64,000 bases of DNA, from positions 5,270,001 to 5,334,000 of the forward strand of contig BTRK01000001.1 in assembly GCA_036245805.1 (NCBI GenBank). The letters run 5' to 3'. Positions within the stretch are counted from its first letter, which is position 1, and the number at the start of each line of letters is the position of its first letter. Source of the stretch: Pristionchus mayeri. Taxonomy: Eukaryota > Nematoda > Chromadorea > Rhabditida > Neodiplogasteridae. Made by a program: the position numbers and the translations under genes. This document shows, piece after piece, positions 60,557 to 64,000 of this stretch. The notes beneath the pieces were generated by a model, which was not told where the DNA came from, ran no database searches, and saw nothing but the letters and a program-made list of their open reading frames with translations.

Positions 60557-62073
60557 GATTGGCAATGTCGAATCAATTGCGAATTCGCAATCCAACGTAA
60601 AATTGTGTTATGTTATACAAAAATTTGTTATACTAAACGTATCGAGATCGCACTACAAATTTCATAAAAACAATAAAGATATCGAAGAATAATTTACTGT
60701 TGCAGTTATTTGGATCGATTACTGACTAGTACTACAAAGAACATCATTATCTTTCTTTTTGTTAAAATTATTGCGGAATACTTATCGAGATCTCATTGGT
60801 GGATGGATTCGAAAGAAAGATTATATTCATTCTGGAGTAATCGTCTGAGTCTCTCCAAATCTCATTCTCTCTCGCTTTCTCGCACCAACGAGAGAATGTG
60901 TGATACGGAGAGAGTCAGACTATTGCTCTCATTATGTGTGCTCTCAAATCCCGGTGATAGTAACATTGCATTATTCCAATGCAATTGGCTAGAGCTGGTT
61001 GGTAGAAATGTGGAGAAGGTGAGTATTTCTGACTTGATACAATCTAACGCGGCAGTCTCAATTTATCTATCTCACGATTTTTTTTTGATTTCGTTACTTC
61101 ACTAAGAGTCTGCAAACCTAAGAATTGAGTCACCCATTCAATGAATATGTCACTCATTTTCTTCTATTAGACTAAATAATAAGTGAAGTAAGAGTTACAT
61201 ATTACGTTTCCCGCGCTTTGGTAATTTGTCGGTTCAGCAATTACCAATATCCGTCGTCATGTTCGTGGACTAAAAAACTCGAAAACACAGTTTTGTTTCT
61301 ACTTTCTGATAACATCAATGGATACAACTCCTCTCGATATGCCGTTGTCTCTTCTGCGAAACAATAAAAAATGTTTAAAGCAATGAAAAATTAAGACAAT
61401 AACAAGGACCTAATTATCTCTATATATCGTAGCTACCAAGTTAACTCGGCATTTCTGCAGCAGACCGGGCCAAGATATAAGTGTTAATTAATGTATTTTT
61501 CGGCTGTCATTATACAGTTGAGGATAGGTTAAGAGCGGAGTGCTCGACATTCCCATCTTAGATTGGATCACTCCTTAAGATGATTAAGGCTTATTGGGTG
61601 CATGCCACATTGCTTTGACTTGATCCAGAGTTCTCAAGAAGCGCCGATGACTCATGTCGTCTTCCCTCAATCTATCGCGTCTCAATTCCTCGCTCAAATT
61701 TCTTCGTTGAGAAACCACGCACCTACCAATATTTCACCATCTGATTGCCCATTTTCAGTTAAAGAAAAAGAAACATGGTCTGTGTGTCTCAATTTCCGGA
61801 TAACAACACTGGAGACAGCACATTTCTGGGGTACGACAGAAGCGCAACGATAAAGGCGCAACAACTCGAAATATCTTTGTACAGATCCGTCCTAGATCTT
61901 AGTAGTTGGTATCAACTAATAACTAATGATGAGCACTATCTGCCGTGAGGGCAAATCAATAACGTCACTGAAATGACGTGCAGCTATCCGCTTTCAAAAC
62001 GATCATCGTGACTAACTGTTTGGGTACGCCGACTCTTCTTAAGCATCGCATCACAACCATTGATTCATTCAAG
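60557..62073. other. Intergenic or remnant exons; in-frame hairpin
   Basis: 60710-61105 is open on the plus strand and includes LFVKIIAEYLSRSHWWMDS and ALFQCNWLELVGRNVEK before a gtgagt donor. A CTCTCTC hairpin (about 60842-60935) lies inside the open frame. A second small frame, 61775-61948, reads FPDNNTGDSTFLGYDRSA and ends NDEHYLP. They may be exons of one decayed gene; I cannot join them. Confidence 0.3.
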
Positions 62074-62715
62074 ATGATCCCTCTCTTCGTGTTCCTCATA
62101 TTCCCTTTGATCAATGCAGGCTGTTTCAATGCAACAGTGTCTTTCATCTAACGGGCAAATTTAGGATGATTTCTTCATTTGTAACACTCTTTTCGACCTG
62201 TGGAGAGTAGATAAAGTATGGCAAATGGCAAGATGAATACCCGAATGGACTTTTATCTAGCTTTCAGATTCGTCTTCTATGTGGTGAAGATGACTATACT
62301 GGTCCCCTAGTAGCCAACCTATACGATTCCAACTACGTTTTGTGTAAGACTGGTCCTTGTTTTTCCATTTCGCTTACGGCCCATTCAAAGTGGACGAACG
62401 TGTCGTTCTCTTCAGGATCGTGTCGTTCTCTTCAGGAACGAAGAGAATGACGGTACTAGTTCGGCTGAGAACTATGATGCCATGTCGTATTTGATATACC
62501 AAAAGCAGCATAGCGTCATAGTTCTCATCCGACGTAGTGATTTCACAGCCTTTGTTAGCTTCTTAGCAATTTATATTTGATTTTCAGTTGGTGGAGACAG
62601 GAAGATCTTGGCCCGAGACCACGATATGGTCAAGGGGAAATTGATAACGATCACTGACATGAGAGATTCATGCTGGTTCAACCATCCATACATTACATTC
62701 GTCACTCTATGCAAG
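62074..62715 (+). CDS. Secreted transthyretin-like family protein (copy 2), last exon not found
   Basis: Exons 62074-62136, 62268-62343 and 62588-62715 are nearly identical to those of copy 1 (MIPLFVFLIFPLINAGCFNA, IRLLCGEDDYTGPLVANLYD, GKLITITDMRDSCWFNHPYI). Lengths and phases are the same (63, 76 and 128 nt). After the donor at 62716 (gcaag|gtaatc) no exon matching VCRKVPSGGESV is found up to 64000. The gene is therefore either truncated or its fourth exon lies beyond the window. Intron 2 carries a TGACGTCA MITE (62456-62537) and a short direct repeat (cgtgtcgttctcttcaggat, then cgtgtcgttctcttcaggaa). Confidence 0.6.
62456..62537. mobile_element. TGACGTCA palindromic MITE (copy 5)
   Basis: ctagttcggctgagaactat and atagttctcatccgacgtag flank a loop with tttgatatacc. 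Confidence 0.75.
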
Positions 62716-64000
62716 GTAATCTTTTATAATGTATTTCTCTTGAGAACACGTAGGGATGATTTAAAAAGAAATAACTCTCTTCATTCTGCGAGTTCCCTCT
62801 CACCTCTTCAGGCGAGATAGCACGCAGAATTAGTAGAGGTTATTTCTTGCGAAATCATCCCTATATCTAGGGACCACAACGGCTATTGCCAAAATGAAGC
62901 CATGCCATCCAAACTATGCTCAATATAACCGTCGGGGTCCTAATATGATCATACTTTTGACCGTTTATCGATATCTCATCTTTGAATCGTGCTACAGCTA
63001 AAGAAGTGATTGAAAGGTATCAACAGAGAGAGGGGAGAAAGCGAGACGAGCCAAGGAAGGGGCGGAGCCAACTCCGACCCATCCAGAGTCAAAACGCCAA
63101 AAAATTGGGCAGGGCTTCGCCCTTTCCGGATTGCGCCTCACCCCAGCAAGGAGAGGCGATGGAGCGATGCGCCCGCAATCCTCTCTAGAGCGCGCGCACT
63201 CTACACACGCCGGGGCAGAAACAAAAACAAAAAACAAAAAACAAAAAAAAAAGAAATCTCAAAAGAAGATGAATGAGTCCAAAGATCCAACGCCTTCCCA
63301 CCCCCCCCCCCCCTCGTCGATGGCAGAAGGCGCCAGAGTCCTTCCCTTACCTTACACCCCCACATGCCTTGACATGTATAAAATCTATCTATCTATCTAA
63401 ACAGGCGAGGGGAGAGGGAGGAGAGAGGGAGCGCCTTTGTCGCGTGGTTTTCGTGCATCGCGGTGGGGTTTATTGCGAAGCACAAACAGGAAAGTCAACT
63501 TTTTAGTGTTTTTTCTTAACATACTTTCTTGTAGACGTTGATGCCATAACATATGTTCTGGCGAACATCGTAGGCACATCGCAAGTACTAACAAAATGAA
63601 ACATTAGTGTTTTGTCATCCAATTTTATGGATTTTGACCTACTTAGATAAATCCGATCATTCTCGCCAGCCCCTCATTGAAAGAGCATTTGAAGAGCTTT
63701 CGAAATCTTTTTATTGAGCGAGTAATTTGGTTGAGAATGAAGCGTCTGCTTTCCTGATCTCGCTTTCGCGGCGAAAAGTATCAGAGCCGAGTGGGCGGAG
63801 CTTGCAGAGTCTACCTATATCGATACTTCAACACAAGTGCTTAGTGAGAGCACAAGGAAATAATGACGGAACAATCTCCAATGTCATTTGTTTGCTAATC
63901 AGTCTCTTTTCTAGAAGAGCGATGGCTTCAACGTATTCAGGTCGTATCATGACAAAATCCCCGCACGTTCGTTATGCAAAAAAGAAGATAATAGCAAGGC
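62716..64000. other. Low-complexity and repeat remnants, no gene called
   Basis: A hairpin core lies at 62775-62830 (ctcttcattctgcgagttcc, gatagcacgcagaat). A-rich and C-rich tracts occur at 63225-63255 and 63300-63312, and a (ctat)n run at about 63383-63400. Open frames across 63000-63500 are in biased sequence and are not convincing. Confidence 0.45.

Noticed and set aside
63010..63400. Overlapping frames rich in R, K and P
   Set aside because: Low-complexity A- and C-rich DNA; all frames stay open only because of base composition.

Overview
The window is eukaryotic nuclear DNA from a nematode. The genes have many short exons with short GT-AG introns and acceptors of the TTTCAG type. The gene families are nematode-typical: serpentine chemoreceptors, a proton/myo-inositol transporter, transthyretin-like secreted proteins and a C-type lectin. 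The repeats are a Tc1 element, mariner-type elements and an RTE-like LINE. The dense TA-flanked mariner-terminal and palindromic elements would suit a Pristionchus/diplogastrid-like genome, but that placement is inference.

Layout. 1-3.3 kb is mostly non-coding, with a 33-bp tandem repeat. 3.3-11.4 kb (+) is an intact 20-exon HMIT-type inositol transporter whose introns hold three elements. 13.0-16.4 kb and 19.9-23.5 kb (+) are two tandem paralogous class A (srw/FMRFamide-receptor-like) receptors, with a C-type-lectin-like gene between them. 23.9-28.3 kb is repeats followed by a nearly intact RTE-like LINE with one frameshift. 28.4-28.9 kb (-) is a small secreted protein. 29.9-31.9 kb (-) is a membrane protein with a ~330-residue tail carrying three YxxM motifs. 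32.8-37.2 kb is a head-to-head pair of paralogous F-box-like genes plus a third antisense fragment; one exon is split by a 1.45-kb palindrome. 37.5-50.5 kb is repeat-dominated: mariner-type elements, a decayed Tc1 element, large foldbacks and nested insertions, with one tiny membrane or secreted gene at 39.6 kb. 50.6-51.0 kb (-) holds receptor-like exons. 52.2-53.7 kb (-) is a five-exon gene built of phase-0 exons with a recurring motif. 54.7-56.3 kb (+) is a polytopic membrane protein, followed at 56.6-58.7 kb by its dead paralogue, blown apart by a foldback and a mariner-type element. 59.2-62.7 kb (+) is a pair of transthyretin-like secreted genes. The end of the window is low-complexity DNA.

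Genes were reconstructed by hand from splice signals, phase and paralogue comparison. Exon boundaries are firm where phases close throughout: the transporter, both receptors, the repeat-exon gene, the first transthyretin-like gene and the small secreted gene. They are tentative elsewhere, as stated in each entry. The genes are not organised as a pathway; the main theme is local gene duplication combined with heavy invasion by hairpin-forming elements.
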